Notes under the pieces: model-generated
Told to the model about the DNA's origin: nothing
What the model saw: the letters and a program-made list of their open reading frames with translations, nothing else
Databases searched by the model: none
Program-made: the position numbers and the translations under genes
Shown: piece by piece, positions 1-7,702 of the stretch
Layout of the letters: each line of letters opens with the position of its first letter
How positions within the stretch are numbered: the stretch's first letter is position 1
Assembly (NCBI RefSeq): GCF_000718555.1
Contig: NZ_JOAN01000010.1
Span: 62,001 to 126,000, forward strand
Direction: 5' to 3'
DNA: 64,000 nucleotides
DNA from: Micromonospora chokoriensis
GTDB taxonomy: Bacteria > Actinomycetota > Actinomycetes > Mycobacteriales > Micromonosporaceae

Positions 1-1
1 C

Positions 2-1120
2 ACCGGTCTGCGGATCGCCTCGGCGATCATGCTGTCCATCCCGGTGATCGGCTCCTGGGTCACCTCGTCGATCTTCGGTGGCGAGTTCCCCGGCACGATC
101 ATCATCAGCCGGTTCTTCATCGCCCACGTGCTGCTGATCCCGGGTCTGCTGCTCGCGCTGATCAGCGTCCACCTGGGCCTGGTCTTCAAGCAGAAGCACA
201 CCCAGTGGCCCGGCCCCGGCCGGACCAACAACAACGTGGTCGGCGAGCGGATGTTCCCGCGGTACGCGTTGAAGCAGGGCGGCTTCTTCATGGTCGTCTT
301 CGGCGTCATCGCGCTGATGGGCGGTCTGTTCCAGATCAACCCGATCTGGCTGTTCGGCCCGTACGAGGCGTGGGTGGTCTCGGCCGCCAGCCAGCCCGAC
401 TGGTACGTCATGTTCCTCGACGGGTCGACCCGACTCATGCCGGCCTGGGAGATCAACATCCCGATCGGTGACGGGTACGTCATCCCGCCGCTGTTCTGGC
501 CGACGGTAGTGCTGCCCGGCATCCTGGTGGGCCTGTCGACGATGTATCCGTTCATCGAGGCCAGGCAACGCAAGGACTACAAGAGCCACAACCTGCTCGA
601 GCGTCCCCGGGATGCTCCGGCCCGGACTGCGGTCGGCGCCATGGCCGTCGCGTTCTACATCGTGCTGACGCTCTCCGGCTCCAACGACGTGATCGCGGAC
701 AAGTTCCAGATCAGCCTGAACGCGATGACCTGGGCTGGCCGGATCGGTCTGCTGGTGGTCCCGCCGCTCGCGTACTACGTCACCTACCGGCTCTGCCTGG
801 GTCTGCAGCAGCACGACCGGGAGGTGCTCGCGCACGGCGTGGAGACCGGCATCATCCGGCGCCTGCCGGACGGCCGGTTCGTCGAGGTGCACCAGCCGCT
901 CAGCGCGTCGAACGGGCACGCGGACGGTCACGGCCAACTCGACTACGTCGGCTGGGTCGTGCCGAAGAAGATGAACCGGCTGGGGGCCCTCGGCCCGGCC
1001 ATCCGGGGCTTCTTCTACCCGATCGAGAAGCCGGTCGAGGCGCCGGTCTCGCCGGGGCACCCGCCGGTCGAGGCTCGGCCCGAGCGCGAGGAGATCGGCA
1101 GCGGCGAGAGCCGCCGCTGA
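2..1120 (+). CDS. qcrB: Cytochrome bc1 complex cytochrome b subunit (C-terminal part)
   Basis: This is the cytochrome b subunit of the actinobacterial menaquinol:cytochrome c reductase, an integral membrane protein of the respiratory bcc-aa3 chain. The window opens inside the gene: the frame is open from base 2 and the first Met in the window (base 29) is internal. About 372 residues are visible. They contain several hydrophobic helices and a PDWY tetrapeptide (bases 395-406) matching the Qo-site PEWY motif. The long charged C-terminal tail after the last helix is typical of actinobacterial QcrB. The rest of the qcrCAB operon should lie upstream. A strong hairpin follows the stop codon, so qcrB is probably the last gene of its operon. 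Confidence 0.95.
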   Translation, partial: TGLRIASAIMLSIPVIGSWVTSSIFGGEFPGTIIISRFFIAHVLLIPGLLLALISVHLGLVFKQKHTQWPGPGRTNNNVVGERMFPRYALKQGGFFMVVFGVIALMGGLFQINPIWLFGPYEAWVVSAASQPDWYVMFLDGSTRLMPAWEINIPIGDGYVIPPLFWPTVVLPGILVGLSTMYPFIEARQRKDYKSHNLLERPRDAPARTAVGAMAVAFYIVLTLSGSNDVIADKFQISLNAMTWAGRIGLLVVPPLAYYVTYRLCLGLQQHDREVLAHGVETGIIRRLPDGRFVEVHQPLSASNGHADGHGQLDYVGWVVPKKMNRLGALGPAIRGFFYPIEKPVEAPVSPGHPPVEARPEREEIGSGESRR

Positions 1121-1138
1121 CCGCCCGATCGCACCGTT

Positions 1139-1173
1139 ACGTGGCGCCCGCCGGATTCCGGCGGGCGCCACGT
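1139..1173 (+). terminator. Intrinsic terminator after qcrB
   Basis: Perfect 16-bp GC-rich inverted repeat (arms 1139-1154 and 1158-1173) with a three-base ATT loop, 18 bases after the qcrB stop. There is no long T-run, as is usual in high-GC actinomycetes. Confidence 0.75.
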
Positions 1174-1312
1174 CGTATCCGCACCCCCCGCCCATCCGAC
1201 CAGGAGTCGGACGGCCACGGCGCGACCGGTCGACCCCGCGCGACGGGCGATCGCAGGAATAACCCCGGTGAGCCGGGTATCCGTGCGGTCCAACGTCTCA
1301 AGGGGGGGAAGC

Positions 1313-2005
1313 ATGTTGGGTATCAAACGCCTCGGCCTGTTGGCCGCGCTGGTACTTGTCGGTGTCGCGCCGGCTGCGGCCGCGCAGGCCGCGGCACAGC
1401 CGTCAACGCAGGACACCCAGTACCTGCAGGCGGTACACCAGGTCAACCTGTTCGAGATCACCGCCGGTGACCTGGCCCAGCAGAAGGGTCAGAACCAGGG
1501 GGTCAAGGACCTGGGCGCAATGCTGAAGACCGACCACACCCAGCTGGACCAGACGGTGCAGCAGACCGCGTCCCAGCTCGGTGTGGAGCTGCCGAACGAG
1601 CCCAGCGCCGATCAGCAGGCGGTCATCGACAAGCTGAACAACGCCAGCGGCGCGGAGTTCGACCGGCTCTGGGTGACCAGTGAGCTGGCCGGTCACGTCC
1701 AGGCCATCCAGGCCACCCAGACGGAGATCTCGCAGGGCTCCGAGCCGTCGGTGGTCCAGTTGGCGCAGACGGCGCTTCCGACGCTGCAAACGCACTACGA
1801 CGAGCTGGTGGCGCTGGCCAACAAGCTCGGCATTCCGGTTCCGCAGACCAGCGCCAGCGGTACGCCCAGCCCGGGCGGCACCGGCACTGAGTCGCCGGCT
1901 CCGGGCGGCACCGGCACCGAGTCGCCGGCTCCGGGTGGCACCACCGAGTCCCCGGCTGCTCCGGGCGGCGGTAGCACCGAGGTACCGGCTCCCAGCGAGA
2001 GCTGA
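1313..2005 (+). CDS. Secreted DUF4142 domain protein
   Basis: A 230-residue exported protein of unknown function. The start at 1313 is chosen because a purine-rich AGGGGGGGAA lies just upstream and it gives a clean signal peptide: MLGIKRLG, a hydrophobic core, then AAAAQAAA. The mature part (about residues 30-165) is helical and resembles DUF4142 (pairs of four-helix, ferritin-like segments with DLGAMLKTDHTQLDQ). The last ~60 residues are a low-complexity linker rich in Pro, Gly, Thr and Ser made of ten-residue repeats. It stands alone between two hairpins, so it is probably monocistronic. The function of DUF4142 proteins is not settled; a cell-envelope role is only inferred from the export signal. 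Confidence 0.85.
   Translation: MLGIKRLGLLAALVLVGVAPAAAAQAAAQPSTQDTQYLQAVHQVNLFEITAGDLAQQKGQNQGVKDLGAMLKTDHTQLDQTVQQTASQLGVELPNEPSADQQAVIDKLNNASGAEFDRLWVTSELAGHVQAIQATQTEISQGSEPSVVQLAQTALPTLQTHYDELVALANKLGIPVPQTSASGTPSPGGTGTESPAPGGTGTESPAPGGTTESPAAPGGGSTEVPAPSES
1871..1957 (+). repeat. 30-bp coding tandem repeat in the DUF4142 gene
   Basis: Two near-identical 30-bp units (1871-1900, 1901-1930; one base different) and a shortened third unit encode PGGTGTESPA repeats. The unit length keeps the frame, so copy-number change would alter only the length of the surface linker. Confidence 0.85.
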
Positions 2006-2020
2006 TGTAGCGACAGCAGA

Positions 2021-2052
2021 CGGCCGGTCCACCCGGGTGGGTGGACCGGCCG
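2021..2052. terminator. Bidirectional terminator between convergent genes
   Basis: Perfect 14-bp inverted repeat (2021-2034 and 2039-2052) with a GGGT loop. It sits between the DUF4142 gene and the convergent Lrp-type gene and can serve both. Confidence 0.75.
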
Positions 2053-2072
2053 CCGTGCGTGCGGTGGGCGGG

Positions 2073-2360
2073 TCAGTCGGAGCTGGCCAGGCCGATTGCG
2101 AACGCCTCCTCCAGGTCGTGCTGGGAGTACGCCCGGAACGCGATGTGCGACTCGGTGTTGAGCACGCCCGGCACCTTGGAGATGCTGCCCGCGATGACCT
2201 GGGCGATCTGGTCGAACTCGCGGACCCGGACGATGGCGATGAGGTCGACGTGCCCGGCCACCGAGTAGACCTCGCTGACACCGGGAAGGTTGGCCAAGGT
2301 CTCCGCCACCTCGGGGATCGCGTCGGTGGCGCAGTCGATCAGCACAATCGCGGTGATCAC
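2073..2360 (-). CDS. Stand-alone Lrp/AsnC-type ligand-binding (RAM) protein
   Basis: A 95-residue protein consisting only of the Lrp/AsnC effector-binding domain (alpha/beta ferredoxin-like RAM fold); the N-terminal helix-turn-helix of full Lrp regulators is absent. Family members are thought to bind amino acids and form dimers or octamers, alone or mixed with full Lrp proteins. The start is GTG at 2360, preceded by CGGAG and, about 35 bases upstream, a TAGCAT -10-like box (2394-2399). The short length is the family norm for such stand-alone proteins, not a truncation. The ligand cannot be read from the sequence. Confidence 0.85.
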   Translation of the reverse strand: MITAIVLIDCATDAIPEVAETLANLPGVSEVYSVAGHVDLIAIVRVREFDQIAQVIAGSISKVPGVLNTESHIAFRAYSQHDLEEAFAIGLASSD

Positions 2361-2439
2361 GGGGCGTTTCTCCGTTCGTCGGCGTCGTCGCCCATGCTAG
2401 ATGTTCCGGCCCGAGCCCGAGGGCGGGAGCCGTCAGGGC

Positions 2440-3309
2440 TCAGCCCTGGGCGGCGCAGGGCACAGTCAGGTCACTCCCGGCCCGGATCACGTTGTGCAGC
2501 CGCTCGCCGGCCCGCACGACCGCGTCCGGCCACACCACCGTGCGGGACACGTCACCGTCCACCCGCGCGCCTGCGCCGACGACCGACTCCACGCAGCGCC
2601 CGGAGACCGTCGCGGACTCCTCGACGAGAACGCCGCCGGCTGCGGCGTGCAGGTTGGCTGCCAGGTAGTCGGCCGGGGTGCCGGTGTCGAAGAAGGTGCC
2701 CGGATAGGGCACGACCTCCAGGGCGCCCGCCGCCTCGGCCGGACGCCACACCGCACGGACCAGGTCCGAGAAGACGACCGGCAGGTCGCGGACCAGCCGC
2801 CAGGGCAGCAGCGAGAAGCCGGTGAAGCAGTGCCCGGCGAAGGTGCCCGGCGCCGCCGGGTCCGCGGCGGGCTGGCCGAGCAGGCGTACGGTGTGCCCGT
2901 CCCAGCCGTCGAGTAGGGCGGCCACGTCCGGGCCCGGAGGAGCAGCCGGGTCGGCGAGGTACGCGTCGGCGTTGCCGACCAGCACCGGCCGCCCGTCGAT
3001 CCAGTCCCGCAGGTTGGCCACCCCGCCCGCGGTGCCCAGCGGGTCGCCCGGCTCCACCGAGAGGTGCGCGCGGTCGCCGACGTGCGCGACCACCTGGTCG
3101 CCGAGGTAGCAGGCGTTCACCGCGACCCGGTCCGGACTGGTCAGGCCGAGCCCGGCCAGCCGGGCCAACGCCCGGTCCAGCAGCGGCACGTTGCCCACCG
3201 GGCAGAGCGCCTTGGGAACCCGTTCGGTGAGTGGGCGCAGCCGCGTGCCCTCGCCGGCGGCGAGCACCACCGCGCAGAGCTGGGCCGGCACACCGGCCGC
3301 CCCGGTCAT
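2440..3309 (-). CDS. Sugar-phosphate nucleotidyltransferase family protein
   Basis: A 289-residue NTP-transferase of the mannose-1-phosphate guanylyltransferase / glucose-1-phosphate thymidylyltransferase superfamily. The signature LAAGEGTRLRPLT followed by PKALCPVGN near the N-terminus is the nucleotide-binding loop plus catalytic Lys. Mid-protein, GNADAY provides the metal-binding Asp (normally GD). The C-terminus has a short left-handed beta-helix-like segment (VEESATVSGRC, VGAGARVDGDV). It starts inside the last codon of the upstream NUDIX gene (ATGA overlap), so the two are translationally coupled. The sugar specificity cannot be told; Mg-dependent UDP- or GDP-sugar synthesis for the envelope is likely. 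Confidence 0.8.
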   Translation of the reverse strand: MTGAAGVPAQLCAVVLAAGEGTRLRPLTERVPKALCPVGNVPLLDRALARLAGLGLTSPDRVAVNACYLGDQVVAHVGDRAHLSVEPGDPLGTAGGVANLRDWIDGRPVLVGNADAYLADPAAPPGPDVAALLDGWDGHTVRLLGQPAADPAAPGTFAGHCFTGFSLLPWRLVRDLPVVFSDLVRAVWRPAEAAGALEVVPYPGTFFDTGTPADYLAANLHAAAGGVLVEESATVSGRCVESVVGAGARVDGDVSRTVVWPDAVVRAGERLHNVIRAGSDLTVPCAAQG

Positions 3310-3848
3310 GGCATGTCGTCGGGCACCGGTGGCGGGAACTGCCCGGCCAGTGGCCCGATGTCGTAGTAGGCGAGCAGCCGGGCCGTCGGCCAGGTCAGCT
3401 TGGGTAGGTCGTCCAGGGGGTGCCAGGCGGCCTCGAAGACCTCCCCGCCGTCGACGGTCAGCTCGGTGCGCGACGCCGGCACCTCGGTCTCGAAGACCAT
3501 GTCCACCCAGCCCTTGGCGTGCACGATCGCGTTCGGCACCGCCGGGCGCAGCCGCGACGGCGGGAGCCGGACGCCGGACTCCTCGAACAGTTCGCGGGCC
3601 GCGCCCACCACCGGGGCCTCACCCCGGTTGAGCAGGCCGGCGGGGAGTGACCAACCCTTGCCGGGCGGCTGGCGCAGCATCAGCAACCGCCCCGGGCCCG
3701 TCGCCTCGGCGTCGCGGACCAGGGTGACCGCGCCGACGATGTACTTGGGCACGGCCAGCCGGACCAGGCGTCGGCGCACCGGCAGCGGCAGCCGGTAGAA
3801 GGCCTGGTAGAAGAGGGCCCGACCGGTGGCGCGGGAGCGGGGGATCAT
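3306..3848 (-). CDS. NUDIX hydrolase
   Basis: A 180-residue NUDIX protein. The NUDIX box is intact in the middle of the chain (G-x5-E-x7-RE-x2-EE-x-G, read as GLLNRGE then AARELFEESGV). About 40 residues of basic N-terminal extension (RALFYQAFYRLPLPVRRRL) precede the fold. It would hydrolyse a nucleoside diphosphate linked to another moiety; the substrate is unknown. The ATGA overlap with the downstream nucleotidyltransferase suggests a shared nucleotide-sugar or nucleotide housekeeping role. A TAGCCT box (3855-3860) lies six bases before the ATG, pointing to a leaderless mRNA. Confidence 0.9.
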   Translation of the reverse strand: MIPRSRATGRALFYQAFYRLPLPVRRRLVRLAVPKYIVGAVTLVRDAEATGPGRLLMLRQPPGKGWSLPAGLLNRGEAPVVGAARELFEESGVRLPPSRLRPAVPNAIVHAKGWVDMVFETEVPASRTELTVDGGEVFEAAWHPLDDLPKLTWPTARLLAYYDIGPLAGQFPPPVPDDMP

Positions 3849-3854
3849 GACTCC

Positions 3855-3860
3855 AGGCTA
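3855..3860 (-). promoter_or_regulatory. -10 box of a leaderless promoter (NUDIX gene)
   Basis: TAGCCT on the minus strand, six bases upstream of the NUDIX ATG. The spacing would put transcription start at or next to the A of ATG. Confidence 0.5.
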
Positions 3861-3901
3861 GTGGTCACGAATGTCCTTCGGACGCGCTGGGGCCGGGCCG
3901 G

Positions 3902-5692
3902 TCACTGTCGATGGTCGACCAGGTCGATGAGCTGGCGGACCACGGTGTCCGGTTCGATCACCCGGTCGAAGACCGCGACCAGCATGGTCTCCAGGTCGGG
4001 GTAGCCCAACTCCTCGGAGAGGCGCAGCAGCGGCAGATCACTGGCGAGGCCCCGGTTGTGCTGGCGCAGGGCGAGCCCGATGGTGGCCCGACCGAGCCGA
4101 ACCTTGTCGCTGATCGTGATGCCCGGCTCGGTGTGCTCGGCGAACCACCTGTTGATCTGCATCTGCGCGTGCGGCGACTTGACGAAGCTCAGCCACTCCC
4201 GGCGAGGGCCGCGCGGTGCCACCCCGGCCTCGAAGCCGTTGTCGCCGTCGTTCTCGGTGAAGATCTCCACCACGTCGCCCTCGTCCAGCTCCGAACTCAG
4301 CGGGGCAAGTCGACCGTTGATCCGTGCGGCGAGGCAGTGGTCGCCCCGGTCGTTGCCCAGCTCGTACGCCAGGTCGACCGGGGTGGCGCCGGCCGGCAGC
4401 ACGACCTGTCGCCCGTCGGCGAAGACCTGGATCTGGCCGTCGGCGAGGTCGCAGCGAAGCGACTCGTAGAACTGTGCCGGGTCGGCGGCGTCCGGCTCCC
4501 AGTCGAGCACCCGGCGCAGCCAGTCCAGTTTCTCGGAACGGGCCGAGGTGCTGCTGCCCGAGCGGGGGAACCGGAAGTCGGCGGCGATGCCGTACTCGGC
4601 CGCACGGTGCATCTCCTCGGTGCGGATCAGCACCTCCACCGTGCGGTCCTGCGGGCCGCAGACGCTCGTGTGCAGCGAGCGGTAGAGGTTGTTCTTCGGA
4701 GAGGCGATGAAGTCCTTGAAACGGCCAGGCACCGGTCGCCAGGTGCCGTGGATCGCGCCGAGCGCGGCGTAACAGTCGGTCGCCGGGCCGTCGACCACCA
4801 CCACGATGCGGGGCAGGTCGTACGGGGCGGTGTGGCCGCCGGCGATGGTGTCCTTCCAGATCGAGTAGAGGTGCCGGGGGCGAGGGCTCACCTCGGCGTC
4901 GACCCGGCTGCGGCGCAGCGCCACCCGCGTCCGGGTGACCACCGAGTTGAGGTATGTGTCCCAGCCCGGCCGGTCGTGCACGTGCCGGGCCAGCCGGGCG
5001 TGCTCGTCCGGCTCAAGGTGCAGCAGCACCACGTCGTCCAGCTCACGCTTGAGGGTCTGGATGCCCAGCCGGTCACAGAGCGGGACCAGCACCTCCTGGG
5101 TCTTGCGGGCGATCCGTTCCCGCGACGACGCCGAGCGCACCCCGAGGGTACGCATGTTGTGCAGCCGGTCGGCCAGCTTGATGATCAACACCCGGACGTC
5201 CTTGGCGGCCGCGACGATCATCTTGCGGATCGTCTCCGCTTCGGCGGCCTTGCCGTAGAACGCCTTGTCGAACTTGGTCACCCCGTCGACCAGGTGGGCC
5301 ACCTCGCCGCCGAAATCCTCGGAGAGCGCCTGGAGGGTGTAGCGGGTGTCCTCCACGGTGTCGTGCAGCAGCGCCGCGACCAGGGTGGTGGTGTCCATCC
5401 CCAGCTCGGCGCAGATCTGCGCCACCGCGAGGGGATGGGTGATGTACGGTTCCCCGCTCTTGCGGAACTGCCCGCGGTGCATGTTCTCCGCGATCGTGTA
5501 CGCACGCCGCAGCACCGCCGGATCGGTGCCGGCGTGGATGCCCCGGTGGGTGCGGACCAGCTGGGTGACCGGGTCGGAGTCGGTGGTCGGCCAGCTGAGC
5601 AGCGACCGCAGCCGGCGGGCGAGCGGCAGCTCACCCGGCTGTGTCGGCAGGGCGCCCCCCAGGGCGGCGCCGTGTCCGGCGTCGACGTCCAC
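3902..5692 (-). CDS. Second RelA/SpoT homologue (HD, degenerate RSD, TGS)
   Basis: A 596-residue RSH-family protein of (p)ppGpp metabolism. The GTG at 5692 is preferred over an in-frame start 27 codons upstream because GAGGAGG (5701-5707) lies eight bases before it. An HD hydrolase domain is intact (PYITHP, LLHDTVEDT, DRLHNMRT). The synthetase region keeps GRFKDFIASPKNNLYRSLHT and VEVLIRT. However, the strongly conserved D-L-x-G-I-R motif of RSH synthetases reads DLPRIVVVV, so the usual Arg is a hydrophobic residue. A TGS domain follows (DGQIQVFADGRQVVLPAGA), but there is no C-terminal ACT/RRM domain, and the protein is shorter than canonical Rel (about 750-800 residues). It resembles the accessory RSH of Streptomyces (RshA) more than Rel. 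Confidence 0.88.
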   Translation of the reverse strand: MDVDAGHGAALGGALPTQPGELPLARRLRSLLSWPTTDSDPVTQLVRTHRGIHAGTDPAVLRRAYTIAENMHRGQFRKSGEPYITHPLAVAQICAELGMDTTTLVAALLHDTVEDTRYTLQALSEDFGGEVAHLVDGVTKFDKAFYGKAAEAETIRKMIVAAAKDVRVLIIKLADRLHNMRTLGVRSASSRERIARKTQEVLVPLCDRLGIQTLKRELDDVVLLHLEPDEHARLARHVHDRPGWDTYLNSVVTRTRVALRRSRVDAEVSPRPRHLYSIWKDTIAGGHTAPYDLPRIVVVVDGPATDCYAALGAIHGTWRPVPGRFKDFIASPKNNLYRSLHTSVCGPQDRTVEVLIRTEEMHRAAEYGIAADFRFPRSGSSTSARSEKLDWLRRVLDWEPDAADPAQFYESLRCDLADGQIQVFADGRQVVLPAGATPVDLAYELGNDRGDHCLAARINGRLAPLSSELDEGDVVEIFTENDGDNGFEAGVAPRGPRREWLSFVKSPHAQMQINRWFAEHTEPGITISDKVRLGRATIGLALRQHNRGLASDLPLLRLSEELGYPDLETMLVAVFDRVIEPDTVVRQLIDLVDHRQ

Positions 5693-5820
5693 GAGGGACA
5701 CCTCCTCACCCCGGCTCCACCTCGCCGGAGCCCGGCGGAGGGGAGCAGGCCCACGAATCGGGCAGGACTGCACTTCTCTAACAGCCTAAGCGAGTCGACG
5801 TAGTCCGATCGGTCAGTTGG

Positions 5821-7575
5821 TCATGAGCGTTCGGTCGAGAGTTGGTGGGACGCTCCGCTCTCGGCCTTCGCCAGCAGGTCACGGAAGCGGCCCGCGCCAC
5901 CCGCCGGCGACGACCAACCGGCGGACATCTCCATCAGTCGGGTCTCCGGTCGCTCCAACCAGGACAGGATCCGCTCGGACTCCTCGGCGGTGGCCGCCGG
6001 CACCGGCCCGTGCCCGCCCGACACCGTCTCGGCGGTGGCCCGGATGGTGGTCAACGTGGGCCGCGGGTGCACGCCCGGCGGGGACACCCCCGCCCCGGCC
6101 AGCCGGCCGTGCCGGACCAGCGCCAACTCCCAGCCGCCCCGGGCCGCCGGCCGGGCCGCGGCCAGCTCGGCGATCCCGGTCAGCGCGGCCAGCCGCTGCA
6201 TCCGCACGGTGGCCCGCAGCACGGCGGCCAGCCGGGAACGCACCACGGCGGCCTCCTCGTAGCGCTGGTCGCCGGAGAGCACGTCGATCCGGGCGAGCAA
6301 CGCGTCCACCACCGGCTGGGGGTCACTGGCCGTCGCGGCGCGGAAGGGGGCAGCGGCGCTGTCGTCGTACTCCTCGGGGGTGATCTTGTGCTCGCAGGGT
6401 GCCGGGCAGCGACCCAGCTCGGCCAGCGCGCAGGCCGGCGTGATGGTGCGCAGCGAGAGCCGGTGCGTGCACTGGCGCAGCGGCACCGCGTCGTGGAAAC
6501 CGGCGGCGGCCAGCTCGGCGGCCCGGCGGGAGGTGAACGGCCCGAGGTACGCGGTGTCGGTGGGGGAGAGGTCGCGCACGATCGACAGCCGAGGGTACGG
6601 ACCGTCGGTCAGCTTGAGCCAGAGCATCCGCTCCGGGTATTTGGACCGCCGGTTGTACGGCGGGGCGTGTGCGGCGATCAGCCGCAGCTCGCGGACCTCC
6701 GCCTCCAACGAGTGGGCGCACTCCACCGCCTCGACCCGCTCGGCCACGCCCAGCATCTCGGAGATCCGGGCGCGCTTCTCCCCGGCGGTGAAGTAGCTGC
6801 GCACCCGGGTGGCGATGTCGACCGAGGTGCCCACGTAGAGCGGCCGGTCGTCGGCGGCCCGGAAGATGTAGACCCCGGGGACCTTGGGCAGCCCTTCGGC
6901 CAGGTGCCGTTTGCGGCGCTGGGCCGGGGTGACCGCCCGGGCGAACTCGATGGCGTCGCCGACCGTGTCCACCCGGTGCCCACCGAGCCGACCGATCAGC
7001 CCGTGCAACACGTCGACGGTGGCCTTTGCATCGTCCAATGCCCGGTGGGTGGGCTGGACGGTGGTGCGGAAGTAGGCGGCCAGGGTGCCGAGCTTGCGGT
7101 TGGGCACCTCGTCGCGGGTCAGCACCCGGCGGGCGAGCGCCGCCGTATCCAGCACGCGGGGGTTGGGCCAGCGGTAGCCGTGCTTCACGCAGGCGGCCTT
7201 GAGAAAGCCCACGTCGTACGGGGCGTTGTGGGCCACCAGCACCGCGTCGTCGATGAACTCCAGAAAACTCGGCAGCACCTGCTCGATCGGTGGCGCCGGC
7301 ACCAGCATGGCCTGGGTGATGCCGGTCAGCACGGTGATGAACGGCGGGATCGGCTGCCCCGGGTTGACCAGGGTCGCCAACTCCCCCAACTGCTCGCCGC
7401 CGCGCACCTTGACCGCGCCGATCTCGGTGATGCCGCCGCCGTCCGGTGCGCCGCCGGTGGTCTCCAGGTCGACCACCACGAAGGTGGTCGCGTAGAGCGG
7501 CAGCGCCGGGTCCACCCCACCCACCGCCGGGTCGAGACCGGCAAGTGACTCCTGGACGTACTCCGCCTGTGCCAT
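5821..7575 (-). CDS. DEDD exonuclease / GIY-YIG (UvrC-N-like) fusion nuclease
   Basis: A 584-residue DNA-repair-type nuclease with two catalytic modules, homologous to M. tuberculosis Rv2191 and E. coli Cho plus an exonuclease. The N-terminal DnaQ-type 3'-5' exonuclease shows FVVVDLETTG (Asp and Glu of ExoI) and VAHNAPYDVGFL (ExoII). A GIY-YIG endonuclease follows (VPGVYIFRAADDRPLYVGTS with a later R and E), then a UvrC-like region with Cys residues (CALAELGRCPAPC). The start at 7575 is chosen because it gives MAQAEYVQ and a promoter-like TAGCGT sits seven bases upstream; longer starts would run into the divergent gene at 7703. The upstream motif suggests DNA-damage induction through the RecA-independent pathway. 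Confidence 0.9.
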   Translation of the reverse strand: MAQAEYVQESLAGLDPAVGGVDPALPLYATTFVVVDLETTGGAPDGGGITEIGAVKVRGGEQLGELATLVNPGQPIPPFITVLTGITQAMLVPAPPIEQVLPSFLEFIDDAVLVAHNAPYDVGFLKAACVKHGYRWPNPRVLDTAALARRVLTRDEVPNRKLGTLAAYFRTTVQPTHRALDDAKATVDVLHGLIGRLGGHRVDTVGDAIEFARAVTPAQRRKRHLAEGLPKVPGVYIFRAADDRPLYVGTSVDIATRVRSYFTAGEKRARISEMLGVAERVEAVECAHSLEAEVRELRLIAAHAPPYNRRSKYPERMLWLKLTDGPYPRLSIVRDLSPTDTAYLGPFTSRRAAELAAAGFHDAVPLRQCTHRLSLRTITPACALAELGRCPAPCEHKITPEEYDDSAAAPFRAATASDPQPVVDALLARIDVLSGDQRYEEAAVVRSRLAAVLRATVRMQRLAALTGIAELAAARPAARGGWELALVRHGRLAGAGVSPPGVHPRPTLTTIRATAETVSGGHGPVPAATAEESERILSWLERPETRLMEMSAGWSSPAGGAGRFRDLLAKAESGASHQLSTERS

Positions 7576-7582
7576 CGGCGGC

Positions 7583-7605
7583 ACGCTAGCGCGCCGGTCC
7601 GACAC
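7583..7605 (-). promoter_or_regulatory. RecA-independent DNA-damage promoter motif (PafBC type)
   Basis: On the minus strand gTGTCGgac, eight bases, TAGCGT. This fits the mycobacterial RecA-NDp consensus tTGTCRgtg-N8-TAnnnT in every strongly conserved position. The TAGCGT ends seven bases before the ATG of the DEDD/GIY-YIG nuclease, implying a leaderless, damage-inducible transcript. No experiment supports it here. Confidence 0.55.
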
Positions 7606-7702
7606 TCCCGTCACAGCCGTCCCAACAGTCACCATGGGGCTAGGATGAGAGATCGGCTCACTCACCGGGCGGTGGGCCCGGTCGCGGTGGGAGACTTGCC
7701 AC

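Noticed and set aside
3911..5803. 630-codon open frame antisense to the RSH gene
   Set aside because: Its product is Gly/Arg/Asp/Val-rich low-complexity sequence without motifs; the minus-strand frame encodes a clear HD/TGS protein.
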